Positions 45,097 to 61,412 of a DNA stretch of 64,000 bases are shown in pieces. This DNA comes from Rhizopus arrhizus (Eukaryota; Mucoromycota; Mucoromycetes; Mucorales; Rhizopodaceae). The stretch's first letter is position 1. Each line of letters starts with the position of its first letter. The notes below the pieces were generated by a model. The model had not been told where the DNA came from. It saw only the letters and a list, made by a program, of their open reading frames with translations, and did no database searches. Where the stretch lies: positions 878,001 through 942,000 of the forward strand of contig JAKZZE010000009.1 of assembly GCA_024220505.1 (NCBI GenBank). Reading direction: 5' to 3'. The position numbers and the translations under genes were made by a program.

Positions 45097-48000
45097 CTAT
45101 TTTACTTTTTTTTTAATTTTTAGCTTCTGAAATGAAAGACTAATGCAATATATAAGTAAGAAATTGAAATGTTTTTTTCATATCGTCCTTTTTTTTTCCT
45201 TTTACCTGAAAGTATTTTTTAAATTGTTTGTTGTCATACTGTTGAACAGCTTGACAGTAAGTCTCCGCTGTCTCTGGTGGACATTGAATTGAAGGAAAGT
45301 AAACTGCCTTCATGTATTCAATGAATTTAGCTCCTTGTTTGATATACATTGCTTTTTGAATACTCGTAATCTCCCCAAACACCAAGATCGACTGTCCATC
45401 AGACAAATTGAACGCGGCGCTCATAGGAACAGAAAATGTAATTGGTATCAGTTCATTATACACAAACGCATCAAAACCTGGATTGTTGTTGGCCCAGGCA
45501 TTAACCATTTTGAGAAACACACCAAAGGACATCTTTTGTGTGGTGGGGTCCGAGTTGTCCTTGGCAAAATGTAAAACGGTCTGAAGGATGGTATTGAGAT
45601 GCTCAATGTTGCGTTCACTGATAAACACACTCTCGAGGTTAGCATTGAATATGTTTGTGATAAAATTCAGGTATGCCTTGCGAAGATCTAACAAGAGCAC
45701 AGCCTCGTCTGTGCCTGAAGGAGCTGTGTTTAAGAAATCAAAAACGCGTTTCACGAGTGGAACCAAGAGTTCGTCCATGATCGGCTCAACCATCGGCTTG
45801 TACTTGTGTGCTACAAGTCCAATGAAAGGTAAAAAGTCCACAAGTTCAGTCACTTGACACTCTGTCAAGAGGCCGTTGATCAAGTTAGGCAAGTAGGGCA
45901 ATATTTGAGAGCCAAGACAGGTAATCAGACGAGCAAAAGCATAGCGCGCCGCATCACGAATCACAAGTATCTGGTTAAAAGCTTGTAATGCGCTCAGGAT
46001 AATTTCAGTGGCTTGAACAAACACAACTGTCCATGGTTCGGCTACTTCAGAAGGTTTGTTTAATGAAGGATATCCCTTGGCTACACTTCCAATGGCCATA
46101 ATGTAGTGGTGCAGCTGCAGCATAAACAATTCGTCATCTGAAGGCTGAGATAAAGAACCCTGTATGCCTTCTACCAAAGGTACTAGCACGATTTTGAGAT
46201 ATTCTGTTTGCTTCATTGGCTCAGTTCCTTCTAAAGAGATCAATAAACCTACAGTTTCAAATAGATAAAGTTGGCTATCAAAGGTAGATGCAGCAGGAAT
46301 AGGCATGCCATCCATCGTGTTTGTCTCAACAACGGGTTCAGCTTGAATGGCCAATAGGTCACCAATGGAAGACAAGACATGTTCCACATAAGGTCCCATG
46401 CGAGACTTTAAATTTTTGACAAAACGCTGGAAAAGATACCAGCATCGGGTGCGAATCTGTTTCAGGGGATGATGAAGTCCTCGATTGTCAACAAAAGCCG
46501 ATAATGCTTGAGGAAGCTGATCAGGACGATGATCAAAGAACTGGTAGTAACGTGCAATGTTTTCAAAGAACTGCATAGCTGCAGAAGGATGTGGATAAGC
46601 AGAGATATCTAAAAAAAATAGATTAGCGTCAATATACCATCAACAAATAGGCTAGCTTACTTGATGACAGCATTTCTGAAACAAGAGAACCTAAAGGACT
46701 CAAAGAATCATTCGCATCCACAAAGACCATAGAAGCCTTAGAGAGAGCTTCGCCATAGCAGTAAAGTACATAAAGACATAGTTCAACATCACGCCAATCA
46801 AGTTCGTTGCCTGCCTTGTATTTGTTAAACGTATCCATGACAAATGAGTGAATGAAGCCCACGTATAATTCTTCGTTGATGGCAGCAATATGTTCTGCAA
46901 ATATCCTTAAATTCTATACATTTATAAAATAAGCATCCCCTCCCTTTCACCAAGTAATAAATCAATTTTACCTTTCTCATTTCAAAAAACAGGGCCTCTT
47001 CCTCTGGTTCATCTTCATCTGTTCCCCAATCTGTATCCTCATCATATCTTAATTTCAAAATTACAACATTTAACAACGAAGCCATGAATTCATGTTGACC
47101 TTGAGAAAAGGGTTGGATTTGTCTCTTTTGCTTTTTAAACTAGAAAGATGTTGAATAAAAAGTATTTTAAATTCATTTTTAGGGACTTACGATATATAAC
47201 ATGTCATTGACAAAAGGAAATACAGCGGATGATGTATCGTCATATTCATTTGACAAAAATTTAAGTAAATAGGGTGTGATTTGTTCAATCAAGGACCAAG
47301 CACCAGCCTTTCCTTCTGCTGAAAGAGATACCTCTGTATATATTTTACATAATTCTGTACCCAATACATTGACTAATCTAGCTACATGTTCTACAAACTC
47401 GGGTTCGGCCTAATGCATCAAGGTTAGCTTCCTCCTGTAATCAATCTTTAGCGTAATTACCAAGTCCAATCGCCCGAGAATATCAACAATATTCAACATT
47501 TGAATCATATTCAACTTATCAAGTGGCAACATACCCTTACTTATAACGTCTGCAAGACATTCACAAGCAGGAATACGTAAATTAGCATCCCCAAGTAATT
47601 CATACAATACACTCATCACCTGGTCATTGACCACCAATGAAATATCCATCCAAGCTATATAGGATCCGATATTCTTCAAGACTAGTTGAGCAATACCCAT
47701 ATTGGTTGTCTTAAATTCTTGTAACAATTCAAACCAAAACGAAGCGAGTAATTGAACATCGCCTAAACGCATCGTGTCCTTTATGTTCGTGTTACGAATC
47801 ACTTCGTCGCGTGTACGAGGGATATCTAAACGAGCAATCTCTTCATCAATACTGATACACAATCGAACAAAAAAATCGGCTGCCTTCTCATGGCTTCCTC
47901 CATTAGGTGCTTTTGCAAGAGAGACCATGTCCTTGAAAAAACTAGGCCAAATAGTAGGGTATACGTGAACAAACAAAAGCGTGAGTGACTGAGCTACCTT

Positions 48001-48359
48001 GTTTCGAATAACTATTGATTTTTTTTAAAAAAAAAGTCAGTGCTACATTTAGTTTTTAAAGAATAAAGCTGTTACATGATTCTTCGGTGCTTGCGGCAAT
48101 GTTGTCAACAAACTCTCTTCCAAGATATTGCATCATGTTGCGTCTAATGTATTCTACAGCATTTGAATCTAAACTATCAAAACTACACAAGCAAAACGTC
48201 AGTGTAAAAATCTATATATTTTACTTTTTTTTTTTTTTTGTTACTTGTTTTGAAGTGTATTTTCTAAAACTTGAAGGGCAAAGAATCTTGCTTCTGGGAC
48301 ACTAATATAAGATAAATAAAATATTTGAGTATTTTTTTTTTCTTTTTTCTTTTTTTTTT

Positions 48360-48391
<32 letters not shown>

Positions 48392-48621
48392 TTTTCTTTT
48401 TTTTTTTTTTACGCTTTGGGTTCTTTCATAAATAATTCCAAACACAGTTGCCAACCATCAGGAGAATTTTTAATCGATTCACAATAAGCATTAGCCTAAA
48501 TGTATATAATTAGTATGCAAAGCATGAAGCCTTTTTCTATTCTTGTTTTTACCTGAGCCTTCAAGTTAGGATCCACTTGAGGACCTAAAGCATACATGAC
48601 AGCTTGTTCGATTTGTTCCAT
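45097..48621 (-). CDS. LOS1: Exportin-T, tRNA nuclear export receptor
   Basis: Importin-beta family receptor that carries mature tRNA out of the nucleus with Ran-GTP. About ten exons from MEQIEQAVMYALGPQVDPNL. Conserved blocks in order: NSPDGWQLCLELF, EARFFALQVLENTL, YIRRNMMQYLG, FIRNKVAQSLTLLFVHVYP, IRNTNIKDTMR, AWMDISLVVNDQVMSVLYEL, ACECLADVISKGMLPLDKLN, then the HEAT-repeat C-terminal half. IKDTMR and the NKGM-like block separate it from exportin-1 and exportin-5. The frame can run on through KGKKKDDMKK to a TAA at 45140, or be spliced (GTAAAAG..TTTCAG) into a final short exon ending at about 45097. Exons 1-4 are small and the second intron has very long T runs (48340-48410 on the plus strand). 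Length about 1,000 residues, normal for the family. Confidence 0.92.
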
Positions 48622-48624
48622 TTT

Positions 48625-49158
48625 ATATTCTTATAAATTTTTATAGATGTGTCAAAGAAACGTAACGAGAGAGAAAAACGAAAAACGATAACAGTAAAAA
48701 AAAGTTTTTTTTTTTTCTCTTTTTCTTCTTTCTATTCTTATTTTTTGGGTTTTCTTCTTGTTTTTTTTTTTATTGGTTTGATTAAAAGATCAAAAAAAAA
48801 AAAAGAAACTATTTCAGTGGATTAACGCAAGTGGTAAGCGTCAAAAAAAAGAGAAAAAAAAAAAAGAAAAAAGGTCTAAATTGAATAACCGAAGAATAAA
48901 ATAATTGACTCCACCCCCCTAAACTGGATCAAGAAAACAAGGCAATATTGCCTGATAGATTAGTGACTCCTGAGGTATAAAGTAATGAATAGCATACAAA
49001 AGCTTCATCTTGTCCCTGTGTCTCATAGTCATCTAATGACACATGGTTAATACAAACTTAAGCATACATTCTCACTTTTTCTTTGCTCGAAATTAAAATT
49101 CAGTTGGTACAGTGATACGAAAATAGAAACAACAATAAAGCACGAATATAAACAGTCG

Positions 49159-49197
<39 letters not shown>

Positions 49198-50455
49198 CTA
49201 CTGAAGACAAACACAACACATCCAACAATTCTAGCAAGCATTCAAAAGACGCCAAAAGGATTCTCAAAGAAAAAGCTAATTATGTTTTTGAAAACTAAAT
49301 GATATGCTTGTATTTCTAATTTTTATCCAGAATTACCACGTTGGCTTTACAAAAGTAGGTACTTTCAAAAGTACATTTTACCAGCTCTGATATGAGCATC
49401 CTATACAGATAACAAGATTGTAAGGAAGTTGAAAATATTTGGAGGGCGCGTTTTTTTTTTTTTTTTTTTTTCTTTTTTTTTTCTTTTTCTTTCCTGGCCC
49501 ACTTGATTATCTTGAGAAGGATGATGCTGTATTTGTTTAGAACTATGGGAAAGTTACGAACACTGATTTCAATAGCTCTGTCTAGACCTCTACTTTTATT
49601 ATGCCCTAATCTATTATAAAAGAGATGTCAAGGATGCCAAAGTAACTGGTAAACATTAAAGATTAATTATTGTTGCCAGCACTCAGGACTAACACAGGGT
49701 TAATTGAGAATAGGATTGATAGATTTTAGTCTTTCAAGCAAAATCCTCAAGTCATTTATAGACAATTTCCATCATCTTGGTTGAGATAGACAGAAAGGGC
49801 TTGCAGCAATCCTTTATGTTTAATGATATTTTTGTTTTACTATCATTGTTTGATCCCTTTTACATTCATTACCTTCTCGTACAACTATCGAGCTTATTGT
49901 ATACTGAATAAAGTAGCATTATCTACTATAACAGATGACTACCTTGACACTATACCTATTATTCTATTCAGCCCATGAATGAATCTTGCTGAAAGTTTTA
50001 GTAACTTTTCAGTTAATTTGATGATTGTCAAAATAAACATGATCCAGCCACTGATCTTGACCATCATCTTGGGCTCTCCTATTTGAGTCATTTCAGGTCT
50101 CCCTTAAGGAATCGGATACAGTAGAAGGCTAAGAAAGATATTGATGTAGACCGCATGCATGTACCGATGATTCAAGTTTACTCGAGCGATATCAACCCGA
50201 TCTCGTACAGCCATAATAAGGAACTTGACAACACGATTGCTGACCGATCAGATTATGAAAAGGATGCTCATGTACTTTGATGAGAAGGATACTATAGATT
50301 TAATGAGAGAAATTGAAAGATAAAGATGGGACATGGGCAATCTGATTTAACAAAAGTACAAGAGATGAAGAGGATCTCTAAAGGAGATGCTTGATAGATA
50401 ATTAATAGAGAGAGAGAGAGTTTGTAGGGAACTTTTGTATGTACACAAGAGATGA
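48625..50455. other. Intergenic DNA with homopolymer runs
   Basis: LOS1 promoter at its left end. A T38 run at 49160-49197 and T-rich stretches at 48700-48780 and 49450-49495. On the minus strand at about 50130-50245 an open block NRVVKFLIMAVRDRVDIARV looks like decayed coding sequence of unknown family. No intact gene is seen. Confidence 0.4.
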
Positions 50456-50458
50456 GAA

Positions 50459-51525
50459 TTAAGATTTTATTTTCTTATTAATTTTAGATGACGGTAATAA
50501 ATGCATTAAAGGTGTATGTTTACGAGGCAACTCGACGACTAGTAATAAAGTCAGAAAACAAAGAAAGAGAAAAGAAGCAACTTACCAACTTTGTTACGCT
50601 CACGATTTTCTTTGCATGACATGTTACAAAACCAATACGCTGTATGACAAGGTTCGATGGCAGGAAGATGGCACTGCTGATGATACGCACGAGAACAGCC
50701 ACCATCACACACAATCAGCCTATTCTCCTTTTTTTCCTCTGGTGAGTGACAAATGGTGCAAAACAATTGGACCACGGGACGTACTCGCTCATGAATTTTT
50801 TCACCCGAGAATTTTGATAAATCTAGCCTGGGCAGACGACTTGCTAAGCCATACCCTTTATAATCACATCCATGCTTACTATTTATGGGTGAGTATCAGT
50901 AACAGAGGTATCGAATCACTTACTTGCAAAGCGTACGCTTTCCCCAAGGACCAGGTCTCCAGTTGACACCCTCAGTCGTTCCACAATATCGACACCAATC
51001 GATGCCAAACTCGGTTAATTGCTGAAACATGGTCTTTGAGCAACTTTCTTTCATGTCTTTGACTGATTGCTGACAAATGGTTGTATTTCTTTTACAAGTT
51101 GCCTTCTTTCGACGCTTTTGTTGATGAAATTCATTCTTTATTGTATGTTTTCGTTTGTTATCCGTGTCTATGATTTCTTCTTTTATAATAAATTGATCCT
51201 CATCGATTCCATCAAATAGAGGTTCATGATTGTACAAGAAATTTGTAGGTGATGTAACAGGAGGTAAGGAAGGTAATAATTCTATTGAAGAATGACTACT
51301 GAGAGAAGCAGTATCATCATGATCAATCCACGGCTCAACCAGAAAGACATCATCTTTTACTAATGGTTTATCAACAGATATAGTAGATGGAAGAAGTAGC
51401 ATAAAATCTAATGTTGGAGCTAAATCAACCATAGCAATTGGATCTAATATCATTCTATTCAAGACAGTATAAAGTAATGTTTGCTGTGAAAGGACAACAG
51501 GTTGATTATCTTGTGTGTTTGACAT
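50459..51525 (-). CDS. GATA-like plus PHD zinc-finger nuclear protein
   Basis: Likely chromatin or transcription regulator. Three exons, 51525-50924, 50878-50586 and 50538-50459, give 324 residues. Residues 1-150 are disordered and acidic. A basic cluster (QQKRRKKATCKR) resembles a nuclear localisation signal. Near residue 183 is a GATA-like finger, WCRYCGTTEGVNWRPGPWGK, continuing RTLCNKHGC: CxxC, 18 residues, then C-x4-C instead of the usual CNxC. About 40 residues on is a PHD finger of C4HC3 form: CTICHSPEEKK, VCDGGCSRAYHQQC and WFCNMSC. The exon 1/2 junction falls inside the GATA finger and only the spliced form completes it. PHD fingers commonly read histone H3 tails; the DNA target is unknown. 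Confidence 0.82.
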
Positions 51526-51529
51526 GTAA

Positions 51530-56330
<4,801 letters not shown>

Positions 56331-56336
56331 AAAGAA

Positions 56337-57858
56337 ATGGCTTTAGTTCATCCCAAAACTTTAGGGAAACACCAACACACATCAAAAAAGCCGTGCACTT
56401 CAGTCAGTTACTGTTCAAGTGCCAGACTTTGGAAAGCAATTCAACAATTCATCAACGGAGATAAACGAGATGAATTCAAAGCATTATTTGGAGACAAGGG
56501 CAACACGAGTCAACTTGTGAATGTGATCCTTTCTTCACGTCTATCAAACGATCCCTTACTTTATTCAAGAACCACAACCAAGATTGATGCTCGTCTGAAC
56601 GAGACATTTGGAAAATTATCAGCCACAGACTTGAATGCTTTAGAAATCACTTTATTGCAACACCGACACGATACATTTGCTTACAGAATCGTCTTGCTTC
56701 TCAAACGCCATGCAACACCTGCTGAATGTAAACAATTTGTGAATCATCAATTTGGAAAACAAGGCAACACTGCTCTTCATCTTGCTTCTTTCTGGGGAAT
56801 GTCTAGATTGGTCAAGACCTTGTTGGATTTAGGGGCCGATCCTTTTGTGCAAAACAATCGTCAACTCAGACCCATCGATTGTACGACGTCGAGCGATGTC
56901 ATTTCGTTCCTAAAGGAAATAAAAGAACCTGTCAAGAGTCGAAAGCCATCTGTATTACTCAAAAAAGCGGTAGAGACAATGAGTCCAGTAAAAGAAGATT
57001 ATTATTCTGATGCAATCATCCCTTCTGCTGATCACTTCATCGTCTCTTCTTCACCTCTTTCCTTCTCATCCTCTTCTTCTTCATCTTCTTCTTTATCTTC
57101 TCTTGAACACTACACACCTCCTTCTTCACCTCTTTCTCTTTTGGATTCTATTCCTTCCTTACCACCTTCACCTGCACCTGTTTTGACACCCATCAAACAA
57201 AAGAAGAATGAAATCAAACAATCAAAAGCAGTCATCATGGACGATGAGGAGGAGGATGAATATGAAGAAGATGAGGTAGAAGATATCATACCACCTCACA
57301 GACCCGGTTGTTTACCTAGTTGTGATAGTCCTGAGGTGTCACAGAAAGAAAAGAAGGTTCGCTTTGATCCTCGAGTGATCATGATGGATAGCTGTGTTCG
57401 TGGTGATGAAAAGGAATTTACTGAATGGATTGATGAGCTCAACATTCGCGAAATTAAAGATGTTCAGAATCGATCTTTATTACATATTGCACTCATGCAT
57501 GGAAATGAACATTTAGTGGATGATTTGATTCATAAAGTAGACATCAATCAACCAGATCATGATGGTAATCATAACTTCAATCCAACCTTTTATTCACTCT
57601 TATTCTAGGTTGGACTTGTCTTCATTATGCTTCGGCTCTGGGCCTTTGGAAATCCCTTGAGAAAATTGCATCTGCAAGTGACTGTAATATTCATGCACAG
57701 ACTTATCATGGCTTAAGAATTGAGGATTGTCCCAATTCAGAGTTTGGAAGAAGAAAATGTAAAAGTAAGTCCTGATGTTTATCTTTTTTCTTTCTTTCTT
57801 ATTAACTCCTTTATTAGTTATTATTGATAGAATTCAACGTCGACTTCATAACAAATAG
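56337..57858 (+). CDS. Ankyrin-repeat protein with PP1-docking motif (MYPT-like)
   Basis: Probable targeting or regulatory subunit of protein phosphatase 1. Three exons, 56337-57564, 57609-57764 and 57818-57858, about 474 residues. An ankyrin repeat sits near residue 142 (GNTALHLASFWGMSRLVKTL). A Ser/Pro-rich linker and an acidic stretch (DDEEEDEYEEDEVED) follow. Near residue 340 is KKVRFDPRVIMMDSC, in which KVRF fits the RVxF PP1-docking consensus. It is followed directly by two or three ankyrin repeats (SLLHIALMHGNEHLVDDLIH, GWTCLHYASALGLWKSLEKI). MYPT1-type subunits have the same order, KVKF then ankyrin repeats. The extra N-terminal ankyrin and linker differ from MYPT1. The PP1 link is inferred. 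Confidence 0.8.
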
Positions 57859-58536
57859 GAAAAAAAAAAATATAACTACTAAAAAATAACACACACACAA
57901 AAAAAATAATAATCGCACACACACACACACATTGTAAATATTATAAAATTATACACACACAAAAAGATATTTTATTGTAATAGTTGCAACTATATACCCC
58001 TTTCCATTTCCCTTCACCCATCCCTTTGTTTCATATCCCCCCACCCCATTCTCTTTCCTTTATACATACTATTTGTGTACTTTTTTCCCAACCCTGTCCT
58101 TTATACATACTACTTGTGTACTTTTTTTCCCAACCCTATCCTTTATATATATATTGTATGCGTATATGGAGATCTCCCTTATCAAAAAAAGACTTTCTAT
58201 GATTGTATGACTTTTTATAAATAAAAAAGCACTTGACATATGAAACTATTTCACAATGTATATCACAGACACTATCACAAGTTATCTATATTCATTCTTA
58301 TTTGTTGGTCGTACCTTATTACGTAACAAGACAGATCGACAAGACACAGCTCAAACCATCACTATCCTCCCTTCAGTCCCCGTGAATATTTGTTTATTTA
58401 TCGGCTGAGCTCCAAAGCTTGACAAAGTCGGTATTCATCTGTGGCTGTGGACTTTTTTTTTTTTCGTGTGGGATTCATGCCTGACTGGGTCACAATTAAG
58501 TTTCTTTTTTTTATTTTTTTTTTTTTTCCACAACCA
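57859..58536. other. Intergenic region with CA tracts and minisatellite
   Basis: Ankyrin gene 3' flank and CUL4 promoter. Contains several (CA)n stretches at 57889-57962, a short tandem repeat (annotated separately) and T runs directly before the CUL4 ATG. Confidence 0.5.
58057..58150. repeat. Tandem repeat, about 41-bp unit
   Basis: A unit beginning CCTTTATACATACTA and ending in a T run plus CCCAACCCT is present twice, at 58057 and 58098, with a partial third copy from about 58140. The copies differ by one or two substitutions and T-run length. Confidence 0.75.
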
Positions 58537-61276
58537 ATGCCACCTAAACCAATCACAAAGACTTCAAAAGGTGTGTTGTATAAATACAGAAATATATTTT
58601 TATAACTCACAGCATATAAAGTGTCCAAGAAGCGTAAACTTGAAGATCCCACACAACCCAAACTTGAATTCTTTATTCAAAAAAATGATCCCATGCAAAT
58701 CGATTCTGTCAACGATAAACCTGCGAATTTAGGAACTTTTCGACAACAATTGATTGTACCAAAAATGACCATTGTCAACCTTGATTGTAATTATACACTC
58801 ATAACTCACATATAATTACCATTTAACCCGTTGTTAATTAGCCGCCAGACCTTCAGAACTTCCAACATCTTTTTATCTCAACGCTTGGCAAATACAAAGA
58901 AACCTGATTCTTGCCATCTTTACAAATTCCACTAAACACGCTAATTATGCAGCAGCAGCAAGAGTAAAGTAAAATGTGATTCTACTTTCTTGAATTCAAC
59001 TCATTTGAATAATTAGCTTTGTGAAAACATGTGTCGTTATGGAAAAGCCCAAGACTTGTATGAAAACTTAAAAGCAGAAATTGAGGAAGAGGCCAAAAAG
59101 ATACAAACAGTATTATTAGCCGTATCTGATGATGAATTATTGGAGACTCTGAACGATCGTTGGGAATCACTTTGTAATCAGTTGGCTATCATCAGAAACG
59201 TGTTTATGGAATTGGACCGATATCACATCCTGTCTCACACAAAATACTCTTCTATCGTGTAAGTCAGTGCGATCAAAAAAGAGTGAGTCTGATCTTGTTG
59301 TATGTATAGCCATCTAGGGATCGATATATTTCGAGAAACAGTGATGAGTTCTGACAAATTTCGTGATGGTATCATCTGGCAAGTACTGAAACTTATCCAA
59401 CAAGACCGAGATGGGATGGCAGTAAAAGATCGATTGATCAAGGATATCTTACACATGCTGCAAGAATTATCTTATTATTCAAGCGACTTTGAACCTACCT
59501 TTTTGGAACACACCACTGCCTATTACCGATTAGAATCAGATCGACTTCTCAACTCCTTTTCTGCATGGAAATACATTCAACATGCTTTCCAACGTCAGCA
59601 AGAGGAAGTCGGCATTCGTATCTCGCGCTACTTACACATACAGACCAAGCAACCCTTGCTCAACACGGTCACTGACCAACTGGTCTATCAAAAGGTGAAT
59701 GTGATACTCAGCCGTGGGTTTGAAGAAATGATGGACAAAAAGATGCATAAAGTGCTCTCTATTTTTCATGCCTTACTCTCTGGTAATCAAAATATGGCCT
59801 TACTGAGAACCTTTTTTGGTGAATACATAAAGAAGCACGGTATGGCACTTATCCAAGACCCTAAAAAGGATGTCAACATGGTTACTTCTTTACTCGAGTT
59901 TAAAGAAGAACTGGATAAAGTGTTACATGACTGTTTCCAAAATGACGATCAATTTGCAAACACACTAAAGGAAAGCTTTGAATACTTTATTAATACCCGA
60001 AAGAATAAACCGGCAGAAATGATTAGTAAATTCTTGGATACTCGTCTTAAAGCACCAACAAAGGTAAAAACAAATAACTATAAAAACATACAACGTATTC
60101 AACTGAATCACAATAGAAACAAGCTCGTCCATCTGAAAACATTTTCATGTCGACAATTGATAATGTTCTTACCTTATTCCGTTATATCCAAGGTAGTTTT
60201 ATAGATAACAAATCTCTTTTATTCCTCACACATCTATCACACAGGCAAAGATGCATTTGAGGCTTATTATAAAAAATATCTGGCAAAGCGACTTTTATTG
60301 GATCGCAGCATCTCATTAGAGACTGAATGTGAGGTCGTTCAGAAACTAAAGGGCCAGTGCGGACATGAATTCACAAAGAATTTTGAAACCATGTTGAAAG
60401 ACATACGACTTTCCTCTGAATTAAACCAAGACTTCAAACAAACAAACCCATATCCAATCTATGTCAAAGTGGTCACCCAGGCCATTTGGCCAACTTATTC
60501 AACCACATCACTTGCATTGCCTCTTGAGGTACACAATCCTATCCTACACGTCATGACCTTTCTCATAAACATTTTAGATGGCAAAAACCCAAGAGGCCTA
60601 CAGTCAATTTTATGCATCCAAGTTTAAAGGCAGAAAACTAATTTGGCAAAACTCACTTTCATCGTGCGTCCTGACTGGCCACTTTAGAAAGGGATCCAAA
60701 GAACTCACCATGAGTTTATCCCAGGCCGTTGTCATTTTATTATTTAATCATACCGAAAAACACGCTTGGAGTGTGAGTGAGATGAAGAAGGCAACGTCAC
60801 TTGAAGATGGTGAATTACAGCGCATCTTGACCACGCTCTCTACAGGGTCCTTTGCTATCCTCAATAAGAAATCAAGGACTCAGGGCATTTCAGACACAGA
60901 TCTGTTTCAATTCAATACCGAATTTGAAGCAACCGGTAACCGACTCAAGATCCCGGCAGTTCAGCAAGAGCAAGCAGTGGAAGAAAAGAAGGAAGTTGAG
61001 AGTAAGGTATTGATCAATAGGCAACATCAATTGGAAGCAGCCATAGTGAGAATCATGAAAGCAAACAAGACAATGTCTCAAGAGAACTTGTTGTCTGAGG
61101 TGTTTAAACAAGTAAAATTCCCTGTTGATGTAAGTACATGGATAGGCAGGTGAATGAGAGAAGCTGACAAAAGATGATAGGTACATGATTTCAAAAGAAG
61201 AATCGAATCTTTGATCGAAAGGGATTATATTGTACGCGATCCTGCCAACAATTCTGTATTCGTTTATCAAAATTAA
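58537..61276 (+). CDS. CUL4: Cullin-4, scaffold of CRL4 ubiquitin ligases
   Basis: Scaffold joining DDB1-type substrate adaptors (N-terminus) to the RING protein (C-terminus). About ten exons, roughly 750-780 residues. The leader is basic (SKKRKLEDPTQPKL), a likely nuclear signal, followed by SARPSELPTSFYLNAWQIQR. Cullin repeats include GIDIFRETVMSSDKF and FLEHTTAYYRLESDRLL. The cullin homology domain has KDAFEAYYKKYLAKRLLLD, AIWPTYSTTSLALPLE and RKLIWQNSLSSCVLTGHF. The neddylation site is the Lys in AAIVRIMKANKTMS. The end is HDFKRRIESLIERDYIVRD with YQN before TAA. NSLSSCVL and the KKRKLE leader favour CUL4 over CUL1 or CUL3. Small exons after residue 12 and before VHDFKRR need the spliced model. 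The TRS130 start lies 137 bp downstream on the same strand. Confidence 0.92.
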
Positions 61277-61412
61277 ATCCCAACCCGATCGGGCTGACAT
61301 TTTGCTTTAATTTTTCAGTCATTTTTGCTTTTTCTTTCTTTCTTTTTATTGTTTCCCCTTAAACTTTACCACACACACAAAAAAAGGGAAAAAAACAATA
61401 AACAACAAATAA

